Made by a program: the position numbers and the translations under genes
In this document: one piece after another, positions 34,253-43,127 of the stretch
Numbering within the stretch: position 1 is the stretch's first letter
Layout of the letters: each line of letters opens with the position of its first letter
Assembly: GCF_030323025.1 (NCBI RefSeq)
Contig: NZ_CP097329.1
Span: forward strand, 3,396,001 to 3,460,000
Length of the DNA: 64,000 bases
Direction: 5' to 3'
Origin: Pseudanabaena mucicola str. Chao 1806
GTDB taxonomy: Bacteria > Cyanobacteriota > Cyanobacteriia > Pseudanabaenales > Pseudanabaenaceae
Notes under the pieces: model-generated
What the model saw: only the letters and a program-made list of their open reading frames with translations
What the model was told of the DNA's origin: nothing
Database searches by the model: none

Positions 34253-35869
34253 TCATTTTCTATGAAAAATGCAATCTTCAAGCTCCTTAAATACAGACAT
34301 ATCTTCAGTTATATACATGGATAAATTTTTCTTGAAGGTTTCTGGTTTAAGAGATGGTGTTATTCCACAAAATTTTTTTATTCTTGGAGTTTCATCTTTT
34401 AGATTTTGATCTTCAATATTTGTAACGAAAGAATCATAAGCAGATTCATTAAAAGTTAGCTCATTTTTAGCACAATATTCTTTCAAAACTTCTTTGTCGT
34501 ATAGATAATTTTCAATCTCCCATCTCTTTAATACACGATGATTATTAGGATTGTTTTCAAGATATATTTGTCTCTCCTTTTCATTGACTGTTTTGCCAGA
34601 AGCCATATCTCTATCTTTTAGTACGATGATCTCTACATCATTAAATACCTTTGTTAGGATGGCAAGAGCAATCTCACTTCTTTGATCTAGTTCAGTATTT
34701 CCACCGCTTGAAACAAATTGTGTGTCATGATATTTTTCTCCAAAGATATTGTTAAATACTGTTGCATCAAGCCCTCTTTCTTCTCCTTTAGCGGTAGGCT
34801 TATCTCTTCCTTCGCAGTAAATAATTCTCTTTGGACTAACTAGATGAGTTAAATCATCTAATGCAACTTTAAAAATTTCTCTCCACTTTGCAATATTCAT
34901 TTTTTCTGGAGTAAGTACTTGATGCGTAGAGGCAAAATTAACTCCTTCTTTAAAATGGATAATTTGACACTCATCTTTTAGATCTTCTTGTAATGCTCGT
35001 AGAAATCCGATGCTATGCGTTGTTAACCACAATTGGCAGTTATCTCCGATCAAATGATTGATTTCAACCAGTAACTTTCTTTGTATTGATGTGTTTATAT
35101 GTAGTTCTGGCTCATCTAATAAGAAAACGGTGTCATCATATTCATCTTGGCGCAGATACAAATCTAAAAGTATATCTACAACCTCTTTTTCACCAGAAGA
35201 TAATACATTGAATTCAAATTCTCTAGGGTGATCGCTTTTCTTAAAATATAATGTTCCGTCTGAAGCATCAATATTGCCAATGTTGGATATCTCAATATCT
35301 AAACATTTACTTATCGATTTATTCAGATCTCCAATTATTTTTGATCTAGCTTCACTAGGTTTGCAATCATTATCGTGTATATATTTATTGTACTTTGCAA
35401 GTAAGCGTCTATAGTTTTCTTCAATCTTGTCATCAATATCAGAAGTAGTAGAAGCTCCATATTTATTTAGCCTAATTTCTTCAGTTGCTCTAGATTGAGA
35501 TATTTTTAGATGACTGTTATAGCGATGAGGGCTACGAAATGAAAAGATTGTACTTTCCTTCCCTGTACTCTGTTTTTTGTTATGCAAAGAAGAATATGCT
35601 CCTTCACCGAACTCAATAAGAACATTATTATGGTTAAAATTTGGGATACTATCCATTGAATGATATTTATGATTAGAATATTTAGAAGTCTTGTTCCCAA
35701 CTTGACTGAAAGCATTAGCATGAAATAGCATTCCATCTAGAACGCTGCTTTTGCCACAACCATTTGAACCAACTAAGGCAATAATTCGTTTTGGATTTTC
35801 TCCTAGATCTATTTTTAAATTTTTAAATCTCTTGTATCCATTTATGAATTGAATTTTCTTTATTTTCAT
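34253..35869 (-). CDS. OLD-like AAA ATPase with TOPRIM domain
   Basis: A 538-residue protein. N-terminal ABC/SMC-type ATPase: Walker A LVGSNGCGKSS near 35, signature-like LSSGEKEVVD, Walker B VFLLDEPELH and H-loop TTHS. C-terminal TOPRIM-like nuclease domain: Glu in IIYCEGRDK and Asp pair in IVLKDRDMASG. This is the layout of OLD family nucleases, some of which block phages alone or with a partner (Gabija, Septu). No helicase or HNH partner is adjacent, so it fits a stand-alone class 1-like OLD. Likely defence role is inference from family and island. Confidence 0.8.
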   Translation of the reverse strand: MKIKKIQFINGYKRFKNLKIDLGENPKRIIALVGSNGCGKSSVLDGMLFHANAFSQVGNKTSKYSNHKYHSMDSIPNFNHNNVLIEFGEGAYSSLHNKKQSTGKESTIFSFRSPHRYNSHLKISQSRATEEIRLNKYGASTTSDIDDKIEENYRRLLAKYNKYIHDNDCKPSEARSKIIGDLNKSISKCLDIEISNIGNIDASDGTLYFKKSDHPREFEFNVLSSGEKEVVDILLDLYLRQDEYDDTVFLLDEPELHINTSIQRKLLVEINHLIGDNCQLWLTTHSIGFLRALQEDLKDECQIIHFKEGVNFASTHQVLTPEKMNIAKWREIFKVALDDLTHLVSPKRIIYCEGRDKPTAKGEERGLDATVFNNIFGEKYHDTQFVSSGGNTELDQRSEIALAILTKVFNDVEIIVLKDRDMASGKTVNEKERQIYLENNPNNHRVLKRWEIENYLYDKEVLKEYCAKNELTFNESAYDSFVTNIEDQNLKDETPRIKKFCGITPSLKPETFKKNLSMYITEDMSVFKELEDCIFHRK

Positions 35870-36060
35870 TTGATTCTTTAAAAGTTGAAATTATATATTA
35901 CAGTGAATTTGTTGGTATCAATTACAATACTTACAAGTCTTTAAGCAATCGATTATGCGACATAGTTCCAAATCCATAAATCCTAACCTTCAGCCGCCAC
36001 AGACTCATCGGTAGAAGTGTTAGAAGCGATCTACCTTAGTTACAATATTCTCATCAACAA

Positions 36061-36405
36061 CTAATCAACAGACTGTCCCTGATTTTGAAGAACCAACCTC
36101 AAAGCTGCATTTGCCAAACGACTACCCACCGCCGCCCCCTCAAACGCAAAATCAGGCGATCGCAAACCACCAACTAACTTTTGCAAACCCGCATCCGACA
36201 ACGCATACTTTTCAGTACGCTTCTCCTTAGATACTGCGATCGCCCCACCATCAATCAAAGACTGCAAAGCATTCTTAAAAACAGTCGCCTTGTCCTTATC
36301 CTTACTAGCAGACCTTAGCAGCTTACCCTTATTCACCACGCCTTGACCTTCCCTCAAATCCCATAGATTTAGAAGCAAACGAATCTCAGTATTATTTATA
36401 GACAT
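36061..36405 (-). CDS. hypothetical winged-helix-like protein
   Basis: A 114-residue protein. The first 70 residues have the helix-helix-strand pattern of a winged helix (LLLNLWDLREGQGVVNKGKL, VFKNALQSLIDGGAIAVSKE, KYALSDAGLQKL). It may be a small transcription regulator. No recognised family. It stands between the OLD-like gene and a PIN/antitoxin pair. Confidence 0.55.
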   Translation of the reverse strand: MSINNTEIRLLLNLWDLREGQGVVNKGKLLRSASKDKDKATVFKNALQSLIDGGAIAVSKEKRTEKYALSDAGLQKLVGGLRSPDFAFEGAAVGSRLANAALRLVLQNQGQSVD

Positions 36406-36587
36406 CTTGATTGACTCTCGATAGACCTTGAGGACTATTCCTCAGAAATTTGCAGAAATTTAGAGCAACCCAAAACCTAAAAAACATTACACCCACTATT
36501 TTTAGGATAATACTTTTATGTCCTCTTTTCTAAATTTTTTAAGGACTAAAGATTCTTAAGGTATGTAAAATTTATAGGTTAATTGAA

Positions 36588-36618
36588 GCGATCGCCACAC
36601 TCATAAACCTATCAGCAA
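36588..36618. repeat. repeat I, copy 1
   Basis: CGCCACACTCATAAACCTA then (T/C)CAGCAA. The same sequence occurs at 37444-37483 and 40001-40035. Copies 1 and 2 bracket the PIN/antitoxin pair. Confidence 0.65.
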
Positions 36619-36631
36619 GTAAAAGGCAAAT

Positions 36632-37081
36632 CTAAATACTTTGCCATTCCCTAGCATCCGCAAACAGCGACAAATGCTTAGCATTACTTGTAGCAATAAT
36701 CACCTCATGCCCATAGCCAGCAACCAAAACTGCCTGAGCCGCCAAAATCACATCACCATCCAAAGACTTATTATCGGCTGTCGGCTTGCCAGCATTTCTT
36801 GCCCTAGCCCATAACTCCGCCGCCTTTAACATTACCTCAGTCGTAATTGGTAAATATGTAAGCTCAGACTTTAAAAGATCTAGTTTCCTAATGCTCGATA
36901 ACTTGTTTGCCCGTAAAAGCTCCCGTCTAACTTCATAATCAATGATTTCCGATAGAACTACATTAATATTTCTAGCTAAGAGGCTATCCAGCCATTGCTG
37001 ACATTGCAAAGCCAAAGGAATTGCTTTCGGATTCGTAATCAATCCAACAGGCGTAGAATCCAAAAAGATGATCTGACTCAT
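36632..37081 (-). CDS. PIN-domain nuclease, TA toxin
   Basis: A 149-residue PIN protein: IIFLDSTPVGLITNP with Asp8, a Glu in VVLSEIIDYEVRREL, and acidic residues in SLDGDVILAAQAV and the C-terminal SNAKHLSLFADA. This group is annotated as type II TA nuclease in cyanobacteria. The start overlaps the antitoxin stop by one base (coupled). Complete. Confidence 0.8.
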   Translation of the reverse strand: MSQIIFLDSTPVGLITNPKAIPLALQCQQWLDSLLARNINVVLSEIIDYEVRRELLRANKLSSIRKLDLLKSELTYLPITTEVMLKAAELWARARNAGKPTADNKSLDGDVILAAQAVLVAGYGHEVIIATSNAKHLSLFADAREWQSI

Positions 37082-37377
37082 TAGATCGAAACACCTTCAA
37101 CAGATTCAATAACTTTCAAAGCTTCTTTCTGCTCATCTTCACTATCCAACACAGCCCATGTTGTAAATAATTGATTGATTCTTTGTCTTCTAAGATTTTG
37201 CTTTTCTGGATTGCTACTATTAATCTCACTCATGGCAACATCCCAAGCACTTGCCGATGAAGATTTGGTGATTCGCTGTTGATGAAAAAAATGTACAAAA
37301 TTTAACAACTCAGGAATGTATTCTTCGGGAGTTTGCTCGATCGCATCTAATAGTTCAAGCCTTTGTCTAGTTAGCAT
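37081..37377 (-). CDS. antitoxin partner of the PIN nuclease
   Basis: I choose ATG 37377 (98 residues, MLTRQRLELLDAIEQTPEEY); a GTG at 37401 is possible. The IPELLNFVHFF helix resembles DUF2281-type antitoxins. The central WDVAMSEINSS and C-terminal acidic part probably bind the toxin. A shortened duplicate of this gene with its upstream region lies at 39883-40035. Confidence 0.65.
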   Translation of the reverse strand: MLTRQRLELLDAIEQTPEEYIPELLNFVHFFHQQRITKSSSASAWDVAMSEINSSNPEKQNLRRQRINQLFTTWAVLDSEDEQKEALKVIESVEGVSI

Positions 37378-37443
37378 ACACAGATTCTCCAAGCGATACA
37401 CTGAAATATTGAATTTACCAGATATTTTAGCAATACTCGCTAT

Positions 37444-37483
37444 GCGATCGCCACACTCATAAACCTACCAGCAAACAATCAAG
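37444..37483. repeat. repeat I, copy 2
   Basis: GCGATCGCCACACTCATAAA and ACCTACCAGCAAACAATCAA. It is part of a longer stretch (37360-37483) repeated at 39923-40035, so it marks the edge of a duplicated segment. Confidence 0.65.
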
Positions 37484-37744
37484 CATCGCGTATACTGAAC
37501 TGACAAATATCACTTCACGCTTTGAATTTGTGCCTGCCAGAGACATTTACCACAACACTGTCAAAACAGCCCTAGAAAAAGATGGCTGGACAGTCACCCA
37601 CGATCCATTTCCACTGCAAATTGGGAAAAAGCGTTTATCTGCTGACTTAGGAGCAGAACGTCTCATCAGCGCAGAAAAGAATCTTCAAAAAATTGTGGTT
37701 GAAGTAAAAAGCTTTGTAGGTCAGTCTGATGTTAAGGATTTAGA

Positions 37745-39333
37745 GTAACTACTCAGGCTGGAGATTTGGGAAGAAATGGTTTCCAAGAAACACTTGTTTG
37801 AGAGACTCCAGAACATTAACACCTTGCTTTCTGAGAGTCGAAATATAGCCACGAATGCGACAGAACATTTGAGCGCCCTCAAGAGAGCGAAAAGTGCCAG
37901 ATACTTTCTGTTTGAGTTTCATCATACGTAAATCACGTTCCGCCTGATTGTTATCAAAAGGAACACGAAAATCATACATAAAAGCTAAAACAGCCGATTG
38001 ATTTTTTTGAAGACGGTCGAGTAAGTTCTTGGCTGGACTTTGTTTAAGACGACCTTTCCTTGGTGGGATATCTGGATCTATGGGAGGCGGCGGATTAGCT
38101 TTAAGTCCTTGGTCAATTAGTTCCTGATAACGTCGCTCAAAATCTGCTGATTTTTCTGAGGGTAAAGCGCTGAGTCCATCAGTTTTGGCAACTCCTATCT
38201 GGTCTTTGATTTCAACCAATAACGAGAGCATCAACTCTGCCCATGGCTGTTGGTAACGTTCAACGATAAACGTCAATTCCCGTAAATGATGTGCATTGCA
38301 CAAAGCATGTTTACAATCATATTGGGCATAACTAGATAAACCATCATGGACACTGATACCGTCAAAGTTGGGCAGAATATCCATCGCATCCATAGCTATT
38401 TGACCCCGTTTGGTATGCATAAAGTAGTAGGTTAACCCTGATGTACTTGCCACATGCAACCACATCAGTTTTCCTTTGACCCGCATCCCTGTTTCGTCAA
38501 AATGTCCTACTTCGGCAGCTTGTATCCCCTCTTTTAGATACTGTTCTACGGTTTCTAATTGCCCATAGCAATATTCTCTTGCGTTGTAGATTGTCCCTTC
38601 CGATAGTTTGCAGTCAAATATTTCGCTGATTAGTTCCCGCACCCTCTCTGTTGGCAGTAATTGTCCCTCCATCAGATAGACTATTAATCCCTTTAGTCCT
38701 GATCCATACTGCACTACGTTGCTCACATCGGCTGGAAATTTTCCGCGATTTAATAATCCGCAGTGGTTACAGCATTTTACTTCGGCTTGATGTTCTGTTA
38801 CTTTTAGGACTATTGGTGGTAAATCATGCACTTGTCTCAAGTCCCAATTTAATATCTCTGTGCCTACTAACGAGGCTCCGCAACTTTCGCACTGGTCTAC
38901 CCGATGCACGATGGTTTCATCGATTTCTTCTCGCCACTCTAAGGTGTTGCCTTCATGCCCAATTTGTCCTCCGCTTTGCCGTTCACTTTTTCCTCGCAAG
39001 CTTTTTGTTCGCTTTCCAAATCCGTCACTTGATGGTGGTTTGCTACTGTTTTGACTATCTTTCTTTGCCTGATTTTCTAATACTTCTAATCGCTCTTCTA
39101 GTTGCTCTATCTTGTGCAATAGTCCTTCCACCAAAGCAATAACAGCTTCTTCGCCTTGTTGATAGATCCCTCGGATCTCTTCTCTACTGATTCTTTGCTT
39201 TGGTGGACTCTCTTTCATCTCGATTACGATTCGCTCTGGCTTTATTCTTCAAATCCTACTTCTTCCTTGATTACTTCTTGGAAAATATTATTAAATCTTT
39301 AGCTTGAATTAAATCTTTAGCCTGAGTAGTTAC
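37745..39333 (-). mobile_element. IS66-family insertion in xisH
   Basis: A 1589-base element with terminal inverted repeats GTAACTACTCAGGCT and a flanking 8-base direct duplication GATTTAGA at 37737-37744 and 39334-39341, the target size of IS66. It has a single transposase gene (no TnpA/TnpB accessory frames). The insertion is clean and recent. Confidence 0.93.
37749..39218 (-). CDS. IS66-family transposase
   Basis: A 489-residue transposase: N-terminal coiled coil (about 15-55), SSKPPSSDGF linker, zinc-binding CESCG ... CCNHCG region, then DDE core with Asp in VGHFDETGMRVKG, Asp in ISVHDGLSSYAQYDCKHALC and Glu in FDNNQAERDLRMMKLKQKVS. The stop codon lies inside the terminal inverted repeat. 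Intact. Confidence 0.93.
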   Translation of the reverse strand: MKESPPKQRISREEIRGIYQQGEEAVIALVEGLLHKIEQLEERLEVLENQAKKDSQNSSKPPSSDGFGKRTKSLRGKSERQSGGQIGHEGNTLEWREEIDETIVHRVDQCESCGASLVGTEILNWDLRQVHDLPPIVLKVTEHQAEVKCCNHCGLLNRGKFPADVSNVVQYGSGLKGLIVYLMEGQLLPTERVRELISEIFDCKLSEGTIYNAREYCYGQLETVEQYLKEGIQAAEVGHFDETGMRVKGKLMWLHVASTSGLTYYFMHTKRGQIAMDAMDILPNFDGISVHDGLSSYAQYDCKHALCNAHHLRELTFIVERYQQPWAELMLSLLVEIKDQIGVAKTDGLSALPSEKSADFERRYQELIDQGLKANPPPPIDPDIPPRKGRLKQSPAKNLLDRLQKNQSAVLAFMYDFRVPFDNNQAERDLRMMKLKQKVSGTFRSLEGAQMFCRIRGYISTLRKQGVNVLESLKQVFLGNHFFPNLQPE

Positions 39334-39530
39334 GATTTAGAACAAGCTTTAGGGCAGTACATTTTATATCGCCAAATTCTCAACGAAACAAAAATTGACA
39401 GAGAACTCTATCTTGCAGTTTCCCGCTTAACATTCAATAGCGTATTTACGATACAATTAGGGCAGATGCTACTTACAAATCAGATTATCAAATTAATTGT
39501 TTTTGATGATGAACGTGAGGTAATTGTCCA

Positions 39531-39869
39531 ATGGATACCCAATTAAAATATCGTCAGATTATTAAACAAGTACTCCAAAATCACGCCGAATACCGCTCTA
39601 CTATTCCTGACGCTTACACATCTCAAGTCTTATTTGATGATGAGCGCGGACAATATCTAGTTCTCGACATTGGCTGGAACGACGATCAATACCTTCACAG
39701 TACCCCCATTCATCTGAGTTTAGTCAATGACAAAATCTGGATTCAGTACGATGACACCGAAGAAGGAATAGTAACTGACTTGATCGATGCAGGTGTGTCT
39801 AAGAATGATATTGTCCTTGGATTTCGTCATCCCAAGGTTCGACAATATACAGGATTTGCCGTTGCATGA
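39531..39869 (+). CDS. xisI: XisI protein
   Basis: A 112-residue XisI family protein (KYRQIIKQVLQNHAEY, YLVLDIGWNDDQYLHSTPIH, GIVTDLIDAGVSKNDIVLGF). It is the constant partner of XisH in cyanobacteria, where pairs often sit among TA genes. The frame is intact although xisH upstream is split; its ATG lies inside the 3' end of xisH. Expression now depends on any promoter in the IS or the 3' part of xisH. Confidence 0.92.
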   Translation: MDTQLKYRQIIKQVLQNHAEYRSTIPDAYTSQVLFDDERGQYLVLDIGWNDDQYLHSTPIHLSLVNDKIWIQYDDTEEGIVTDLIDAGVSKNDIVLGFRHPKVRQYTGFAVA

Positions 39870-39882
39870 TGAGTGAATCCAA

Positions 39883-39940
39883 TTAGATCGAAACACCTTC
39901 AACAGATTCAATAATTTTCAAGCCTTTGCCTAGTTAGCAT
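39883..39940 (-). pseudogene. deleted duplicate of the 37081 antitoxin
   Basis: Both ends of the antitoxin gene at 37081-37377 are present (stop side AGATCGAAACACCTTCAACA; start side CTAGTTAGCATACACAGATT), but about 240 internal bases are missing, so 58 bases remain and the frame is lost. The upstream region is also duplicated, through repeat I copy 3 at 40001-40035. Confidence 0.8.
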
Positions 39941-40000
39941 ACACAGATTCTCCAACCGATACACTGAAATATTGAATTTACCAGATATTTTAGCAATACT

Positions 40001-40035
40001 CGCCACACTCATAAACCTACCAGCAAACAATCAAG
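40001..40035. repeat. repeat I, copy 3
   Basis: CGCCACACTCATAAACCTAC then CAGCAAACAATCAAGC. It follows the deleted antitoxin copy and overlaps the 3' end of the DUF5615-type gene, so the duplication ended in or beside that gene. Confidence 0.65.
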
Positions 40036-40361
40036 CGATCGCATTCTGCAACAATCGTAACTTGACCTTTACATGCAGAATCCAGAACTACTAAAAGCTT
40101 TGCGGCTAGAGGTTTGAGCGCCGCCAAACTATTTGATAGTGCTTGTAAAACTACTACTGCAATATCAAATTGAGGTATATTTTGCTGAAAAGACAAATTG
40201 CGATCAACCGTCACAAATACATCAAATTCCTCTACAGCAAGGGCTAAAAGCTTTCCATTCTTTACTCCTGCCCAGCCCATTTGAAGAACTGTTTTTACTT
40301 CATAGCCAATTATCTTTCTAGCGAATCGGCGATCAATACATTCATCCAAAAGAATCCTCAT
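40017..40361 (-). CDS. DUF5615-type PIN-like toxin without DUF433 partner
   Basis: A 114-residue product from ATG 40361 (MRILLDECIDRRFARKIIGY). LLDECI, then KNGKLLALAVEEFDVFVTVD and RNLSFQQNI, fit the Mut7-C/PIN-like DUF5615 group. No DUF433 gene lies upstream; the next gene is serS on the other strand. The last residues fall within repeat I and may have been altered by the rearrangement. Confidence 0.7.
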   Translation of the reverse strand: MRILLDECIDRRFARKIIGYEVKTVLQMGWAGVKNGKLLALAVEEFDVFVTVDRNLSFQQNIPQFDIAVVVLQALSNSLAALKPLAAKLLVVLDSACKGQVTIVAECDRLIVCW

Positions 40362-40523
40362 ATCATGCCGACACACTCAACAAACTTCTTCCATGCGAAA
40401 GGTTCTATTAGATTCCAACATAATTTCCTAAGTCTTGCGGGGTGAGCCATCTGTAATCACAGAACTGGAAAAACACCAAATTGGGGTATGATCCTCTGAG
40501 TGCGTTTAGGTAAATAAAAGTCC

Positions 40524-41798
40524 GTGTTAGACATTAAGCTCGTGCGATCGCAGCCCGAACAGGTGCAAGCTCGCCTCAACAGTCGAGGCAAAGGTTATGA
40601 CATTAGTAGATTGGTCGAACTAGAGCAGGAAGTTCGTGCATTGGAAACTCAGCGATCGCATTTACAAGCCGAAAGCAATGACATCGGCAAGCAAGTTGGT
40701 ATCAAAATGAAAGCTGGTGCGCCCGCCGCCGAAATTGAAGCACTCAAAGGGCGATCGCCAGAAATCAAACAACAACTCGCAGAGCTAGAACCTAAGGAAA
40801 GAGCATTGCGAGAAGAAAGCAATGCTATCTTGATGACCTTGCCCAATTTGCCGAGCGAAACTACTCCTATCGGTGCAAATGAAACCGAAAATGTGGAAAT
40901 TCGACGTTGGGGTGATGAATATAAAACTACACGCACCGATATTCTGCCCCATTGGGAAATTGGTGAAAAGCTAGGCATTCTCAACTTTGAACGCGCCGTT
41001 AAAATTGCTCAAACTCGTTTTGTCAATCTCATTGGTGCAGGAGCCGCCCTCGAACGCGCCCTAATCCAGTTCATGCTAAATATCCATACCGCCAATGGTT
41101 ATGTGGAAGTTGCACCGCCACTTTTGGTGAATACCGCAAGCATGACAGGCACAGGGCAATTACCCAAGTTTGCGGAAGACCTATTCAAATGTGCAGAAGA
41201 TGAACTCTGGCTCATTCCAACGGCGGAAGTTCCAGTGACAAATCTGTATCGCGATGAAATCCTTGATGAAGAAAATTTACCAGTTCATCATTGTGCCTAT
41301 ACGCCCTGTTTCCGTCGCGAAGCAGGAAGTTACGGACGGGATACTAGAGGTCTGATTCGTTTACACCAGTTCAACAAAGTGGAATTGGTTAAATTTGTCC
41401 ATCCTGAAAAATCGGCGGAAGAGCATGAAAAACTGGTGCGTGATGCCGAATCAATTTTGCAAGCTTTAAAACTTCCCTATCGTGTACTGGAACTCTGCAC
41501 AGGTGACATCGGTTTTAGTGCCGCCAAATGCTATGACCTTGAAGTATGGCTCCCTTCCGCAAATACCTATCGCGAGATTTCTAGTTGCTCGAACTTCCTT
41601 GATTTCCAAGCCCGTCGCGCCAATATTCGCTTTAAGAGTAAGGGCAAAAAGGGAACGGAATTTCTGCATACGCTTAATGGCTCAGGATTGGCAGTCGGAC
41701 GCACCATGTCCGCGATTCTGGAAAACTATCAGCAACCTGACGGAAGCGTCTTAATTCCTGAAGTGCTACAACCTCTACTTAACAGACAATACCTCTAG
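40524..41798 (+). CDS. serS: serine--tRNA ligase
   Basis: Class II synthetase, 424 residues. The N-terminal antiparallel coiled coil that binds the long tRNA-Ser arm spans about 28-100 ([20 protein letters not shown]). Motif 2 is in [20 protein letters not shown] and motif 3 in [20 protein letters not shown]. Start is at 40524 with [18 protein letters not shown] as usual. Essential; it marks the right edge of the TA island. Confidence 0.97.
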   Translation: MLDIKLVRSQPEQVQARLNSRGKGYDISRLVELEQEVRALETQRSHLQAESNDIGKQVGIKMKAGAPAAEIEALKGRSPEIKQQLAELEPKERALREESNAILMTLPNLPSETTPIGANETENVEIRRWGDEYKTTRTDILPHWEIGEKLGILNFERAVKIAQTRFVNLIGAGAALERALIQFMLNIHTANGYVEVAPPLLVNTASMTGTGQLPKFAEDLFKCAEDELWLIPTAEVPVTNLYRDEILDEENLPVHHCAYTPCFRREAGSYGRDTRGLIRLHQFNKVELVKFVHPEKSAEEHEKLVRDAESILQALKLPYRVLELCTGDIGFSAAKCYDLEVWLPSANTYREISSCSNFLDFQARRANIRFKSKGKKGTEFLHTLNGSGLAVGRTMSAILENYQQPDGSVLIPEVLQPLLNRQYL

Positions 41799-41843
41799 AG
41801 AAAGCATAGCGTGTTTTTCTAGAGAACTATCCAAGGCTCAACT

Positions 41844-42515
41844 ATGGCAACCATCCATCGACTGCATCCAGATAATCCCCAAGCAAGGACGATCGCTCAG
41901 ATCGTGAATGCTTTACGCGATGGCGCGATCATGCTCTATCCGACGGATACAGTCTATGCGATCGGATGCGACTTGATGTCAAAGCCTGCCGTGGAACGTG
42001 TACGCAAACTCAAACAAATGTCGAACGATAAGCCCCTGACATTTCTCTGTTCTTCTTTATCAAATATCTCAGAATATGCGATCGTCTCTAATGCCAACTA
42101 TCGCACCATGAAAAGTCTTGTTCCAGGTCCCTATACTTTCATTTTGCCAGCCACAAAACTTGTGCCGAAGTTGGTATTAAATCCTAAACGCAAAACTACT
42201 GGGATTCGCGTACCCGATCATAGCGTATCTCAAACTATTATTGAAGCATTAGGCAATCCGATTATTTCCACATCGGCAAATCTAGCGGAAGATGATATTG
42301 ATGCAGATGATTTTAGTCATCAGCCTAAAAATGCTAAGCAACGTAATGTGTGTGAATTGCCAAAGATAGAGTTATTCGATCGCTTTTCTAAATTAGTAGA
42401 TTTCATTGTTGATGATGGCTCTGATCATAGCTATGAAGTCTCTACCATCCTCGATTTAACTGATGATCTAAATCCCGTCATATTGCGCCAAGGGTTGGGG
42501 GTAGTACCTTTTTAA
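41844..42515 (+). CDS. Sua5/YciO/YrdC family protein (threonylcarbamoyl-AMP synthase type)
   Basis: 223 residues with the YrdC fold: GAIMLYPTDTVYAIGCDLMS, KRKQMSNDKPLTFLC-type core, GPYTFILPAT, TTGIRVPDH and NPIISTSANLA. YrdC/TsaC makes threonylcarbamoyl-AMP for t6A modification of ANN-decoding tRNAs. The KxR/SxN elements are present, but distinguishing TsaC from the YciO paralogue is not possible by eye. It follows serS by 45 bases on the same strand, a plausible translation-related operon. Confidence 0.87.
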   Translation: MATIHRLHPDNPQARTIAQIVNALRDGAIMLYPTDTVYAIGCDLMSKPAVERVRKLKQMSNDKPLTFLCSSLSNISEYAIVSNANYRTMKSLVPGPYTFILPATKLVPKLVLNPKRKTTGIRVPDHSVSQTIIEALGNPIISTSANLAEDDIDADDFSHQPKNAKQRNVCELPKIELFDRFSKLVDFIVDDGSDHSYEVSTILDLTDDLNPVILRQGLGVVPF

Positions 42516-42548
42516 CTAAAGCATTTATCTAAAAGACAATCATTCAAT

Positions 42549-42610
42549 GTAATTGTGTTGCGGGCGCTTCGCGCCCGCAACACAATTACTAAAAAAATTA
42601 CTTTGCAACA
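42549..42610. repeat. MITE-like palindrome, family A copy 5
   Basis: A perfect-arm copy GTAATTGTGTTGCGGGCGC with loop TTC, and the usual tail CTAAAAAAATTACTTTGCAA. It lies directly after the Sua5-type gene. Confidence 0.75.
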
Positions 42611-42657
42611 CTACCATCTAAAAAAATGCGAAATTTCTTACTATAGAGATATGAGAT

Positions 42658-43059
42658 ATGCGTACTTTATTAAAACTGCCAATCCTGTCGCTAGCGCTTG
42701 TATTTTTTGGGTATATTGCCTATGGGTGGTTACTATCAATTCATAGGGCTGATTGGCGGATCTGGATTCCTACTGGGGCGATCGCCTTTGGTGCAGAGTG
42801 GCTATTTTCAATAGCTTGGGCGATCGCGGCGGTAATTTTTGTATTTATCAAAAAAGAGCAATTTTTATTATCCCTTGGCATTAGCGTGGTTTGGGCTATG
42901 CTGATGTATGTGGCGCGAACTGAACTCCGTGCATTTATGAATAATCGCGGTTGGAATTTCTTTGTACTTGCTCTGATTGCTGGTGCAGGTTTAGGGTTGG
43001 GATGGTTTACGGATACATTACCGACAATTCGCACTTTCGGAGAATCCTTGATTAAATAA
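42658..43059 (+). CDS. hypothetical four-helix membrane protein
   Basis: A 133-residue integral membrane protein with hydrophobic segments near 5-25, 40-65, 70-88 and 100-118. It contains WIPTGAIAFGAEWLF between helices. No domain recognised. ATG preceded by a weak GAGAT. Cyanobacterial in style; function unknown. Confidence 0.65.
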   Translation: MRTLLKLPILSLALVFFGYIAYGWLLSIHRADWRIWIPTGAIAFGAEWLFSIAWAIAAVIFVFIKKEQFLLSLGISVVWAMLMYVARTELRAFMNNRGWNFFVLALIAGAGLGLGWFTDTLPTIRTFGESLIK

Positions 43060-43127
43060 AAGGGAAAAATATGCAGCAAAGTTGATATTTTGATGTAGAT
43101 TTTTCCCATGATGTGGAGAGATAAACC

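Larger units (their letters stand above)
37530..39546 (+). pseudogene. xisH: xisH interrupted by an IS66 element
   Basis: XisH was named as a factor controlling excision of the Anabaena fdxN element; the family is a PD-(D/E)XK-like nuclease, widespread with XisI. The 5' part (GTG 37530; PARDIYHNTVKTALEKDGWT, VVEVKSFVGQSDVKD) stops at the IS. The 3' part resumes after 39341 (EQALGQYILYRQILNETKID to VIVQWIPN, stop 39544-39546). Joining across the IS and one copy of the 8-base duplication gives about 139 residues, the family's length. The end overlaps xisI by 16 bases. Confidence 0.92.

Noticed and set aside
34253-35869. Gabija or Septu system
   Set aside because: The ATPase-TOPRIM gene has neither a UvrD-like helicase (GajB) nor an HNH protein (PtuB) next to it.
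38651-39142. 163-codon open frame antisense to the IS66 transposase
   Set aside because: It lies entirely within the intact transposase gene on the other strand and has no family resemblance; a shadow frame.
40377-40523. Possible coding remnant upstream of serS on the minus strand (reads YRWLTPQDLGNYVGI)
   Set aside because: It is very short, with no start and no recognised family, and overlaps the probable serS promoter region.
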